Origin: an uncultured Bacillota bacterium
GTDB lineage: Bacteria; Bacillota; Clostridia; Christensenellales; UBA1242
Direction: 5' to 3'
Assembly (NCBI GenBank): GCA_945921365.1
Contig: CAMEKL010000031.1
Span: 1 to 5,805, forward strand
DNA length: 5,805 nucleotides
Both the position numbers and the translations under genes were made by a program. Shown in pieces: positions 4,693 through 5,805 of this stretch. The first letter of the stretch is position 1. Every line of letters begins with the position of its first letter. The notes under the pieces were generated by a model. That model had not been told where the DNA came from. It saw only the letters and a program-made list of their open reading frames with translations, and made no database searches.

Positions 4693-5508
4693 ATGCTATT
4701 TGAAATTGAGTCAACAGGCAAGACAATTGAAAAAGCAATTGAAAATGCACTATTCGAATTGAGAGCCATAAGGGAAGATGTTGATATTAAAATTTTGGAG
4801 CAGGGCGGTCTTTTTAAAAAAGCAAAAGTTCTTGTTTCAATTTCTGAGGATGCAAGAGATAAATATTTAAGGAAAGAGGAAATAAAAGAAGAAACTTTGG
4901 CTGAAGAAACAGTTAATGAAATTTTAGAAGAAGAACCAATGCTTGAAGAAGTTGAAGTTGAAATTGTTGAAACATCTGTTTTAGCTGATGAAGAAAATTC
5001 TGAAAAAGAAATTTTGTCTGATGAAAAACAAGATGTTAAATCAGAAAAGATAACTTCTGCAAAAGAGTTTATAAAAGGATTTGTTGCTGTTTCTAAATGT
5101 GGAGAAAAGGTTGAAGAAATTTCAAGGACAGAAAGCGAAATTAAACTTGAAATTAAAGGCACTGCTGCTTCAAACTTGATTGGATATAGGGGAGAATGCT
5201 TAAACGCTCTTCAATATATTGCAAATGTTATTGAAAATGAAAACAAAGCTTCAAAAACAAGAGTTGTTTTAGATATTGAGAACTATAGATCAAAGAGAGA
5301 AGAAACTCTTAAAGCTTTGGCAAAACGCATGGCTACAAAAGTTCAAAAAACAAACAAATCTGTTAAGCTTGAACCTATGTGCGCTAATGATAGAAGAATA
5401 ATCCACACAGAAATTCAAAATTATGAGGGTTTAACAACAATGAGTAAAGGTGTTGAGCCAAACAGATTTTTAATTATTATGCCAGCAAGCGAAAATAAAG
5501 AAGATTAG
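4693..5508 (+). CDS. jag: RNA-binding protein Jag/KhpB (Jag-N, KH and R3H domains)
   Basis: Encodes 271 residues. Jag (also KhpB or EloR) is a cytoplasmic RNA-binding protein that partners KhpA in several Firmicutes and affects cell elongation and division. The Jag-N domain covers about 1-51, with FEIESTGKTIEKAIENAL and the conserved GLFKKAKVLV (39-48). A long, very Glu-rich linker (52-120) follows. The KH domain (about 126-195) has its GxxG loop as G164-Y-R-G167 in NLIGYRGECLNALQYIANV. The R3H domain (about 197-265) has SKREETLKALAKRM (200-213) and the signature DRRIIHTEI (233-241), including Arg and His three residues apart, and ends GVEPNRFLIIMP. Placement after yidC is the usual arrangement. 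In many Firmicutes mnmE follows, but here the operon ends at a terminator overlapping the stop codon. Confidence 0.96.
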   Translation: MLFEIESTGKTIEKAIENALFELRAIREDVDIKILEQGGLFKKAKVLVSISEDARDKYLRKEEIKEETLAEETVNEILEEEPMLEEVEVEIVETSVLADEENSEKEILSDEKQDVKSEKITSAKEFIKGFVAVSKCGEKVEEISRTESEIKLEIKGTAASNLIGYRGECLNALQYIANVIENENKASKTRVVLDIENYRSKREETLKALAKRMATKVQKTNKSVKLEPMCANDRRIIHTEIQNYEGLTTMSKGVEPNRFLIIMPASENKED

Positions 5509-5529
5509 GAAAAACCTAATCTTTTTTTT
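5501..5529 (+). terminator. Rho-independent terminator of the rpmH-jag operon
   Basis: AAGATTAGG (5501-5509) pairs perfectly with CCTAATCTT (5515-5523) around an A5 loop, followed by a T-run to 5529. The left arm includes the last codons and the TAG stop of jag (5506-5508). Confidence 0.93.
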
Positions 5530-5535
5530 AACAAT

Positions 5536-5560
5536 AAAAAACACAGTAAAAACTGTGTTT
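5536..5560 (-). terminator. Rho-independent terminator of the right-edge minus-strand gene
   Basis: AAACACAGT (5539-5547) pairs with ACTGTGTTT (5552-5560) around an A4 loop. Read on the minus strand, the stem ends in a T-run (5541 to 5536). It starts at the stop codon of the gene at 5559 and lies back to back with the jag terminator. Confidence 0.85.
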
Positions 5561-5805
5561 AATTCATATTAACCCAATCATCAAATGATTCTTCAGTTGC
5601 TTCACAAGCATTTATTGTTACTGTTATTTTGCAAGATTTAATTGGGAAAGTTTCCATGTGGTTTGTTTCACCATGAATAACTTCAACAACAACTTTATTT
5701 GCATTTTCTTCAAAAAGTTTAAATGCACCAGAGGTTGAAGAAACTGTTCCGTTTAACATATCATCATAATTAACAGAGCCAGAAGTCCATGCGTCTAGAG
5801 ATTTA
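5559..5805 (-). CDS. Hypothetical protein, 5' part missing at the window edge
   Basis: The minus-strand frame is open from the edge (5805) to the TAA at 5559-5561, giving at least 81 residues. The visible part reads KSLDAWTSGSVNYDD, then MLNGTVSSTSGAFKLF and onward to the end FDDWVNMN. The Met at 5759 is probably internal: no Shine-Dalgarno precedes it and the codons upstream look equally protein-like. The segment is rich in Thr, Ser, Val and acidic residues with alternating patterns (KVVVEVIHGE, CKITVTINACEAT) that suggest beta strands. This may be the end of a beta-rich domain in a larger protein. No membrane anchor or known motif is visible, and I do not recognise the family. It is convergent with jag and has its own terminator. 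Confidence 0.65.
   Translation of the reverse strand, partial: KSLDAWTSGSVNYDDMLNGTVSSTSGAFKLFEENANKVVVEVIHGETNHMETFPIKSCKITVTINACEATEESFDDWVNMN

Noticed and set aside
3941..5162. Long minus-strand open frames across yidC and jag.
   Set aside because: They are Ser/Phe/Leu-rich shadows produced by the Glu/Lys-rich codons of the real genes on the plus strand.

Overview
The window looks like chromosomal DNA from an AT-rich, low-GC Gram-positive bacterium (Firmicutes/Bacillota). An uncultured gut-type Clostridia lineage is my best guess. The reasons are the gene order rpmH-rnpA-yidD-yidC-jag, strong AGGAGG-type ribosome binding sites, sigma-A promoters, U-tract terminators, and a YidC with the enlarged extracytoplasmic loop that I associate with clostridial homologues. 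TGA is used as a stop and TGG as Trp, so the normal code fits. The lineage is an inference; no 16S or other marker is present.

Layout, left to right. Bases 1-109 hold stem-loop terminators. A minus-strand gene (110-640) encodes a three-helix membrane protein with a C-terminal SHOCT-like segment. It is divergent from a plus-strand operon (727-2182) that encodes a class I SAM-dependent methyltransferase and two small tandem paralogues of unknown function. That operon meets, tail to tail with a 4-nt overlap, a minus-strand gene (2179-2544) for a small winged-helix-like protein ending in a membrane helix. This gene in turn is divergent from the housekeeping operon.

The housekeeping operon (2605-5529) starts at a perfect consensus promoter (TTGACA, 17 nt, TATAAT). 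It runs through ribosomal protein L34, the RNase P protein, YidD, the YidC insertase and the RNA-binding protein Jag/KhpB, and ends at a terminator overlapping the jag stop codon. These genes link ribosome and tRNA maturation to membrane protein insertion. dnaA and an oriC do not lie directly upstream of rpmH, unlike in many bacteria. At the right edge a convergent minus-strand gene is cut by the window.

Most of the window is ordinary core genome. The parts most worth a second look are the tandem paralogue pair beside the methyltransferase, the palindrome inside the promoter of the winged-helix/membrane gene, and sequence departures in the RNase P protein and YidC. I see no clear evidence of a new defence or mobile system.
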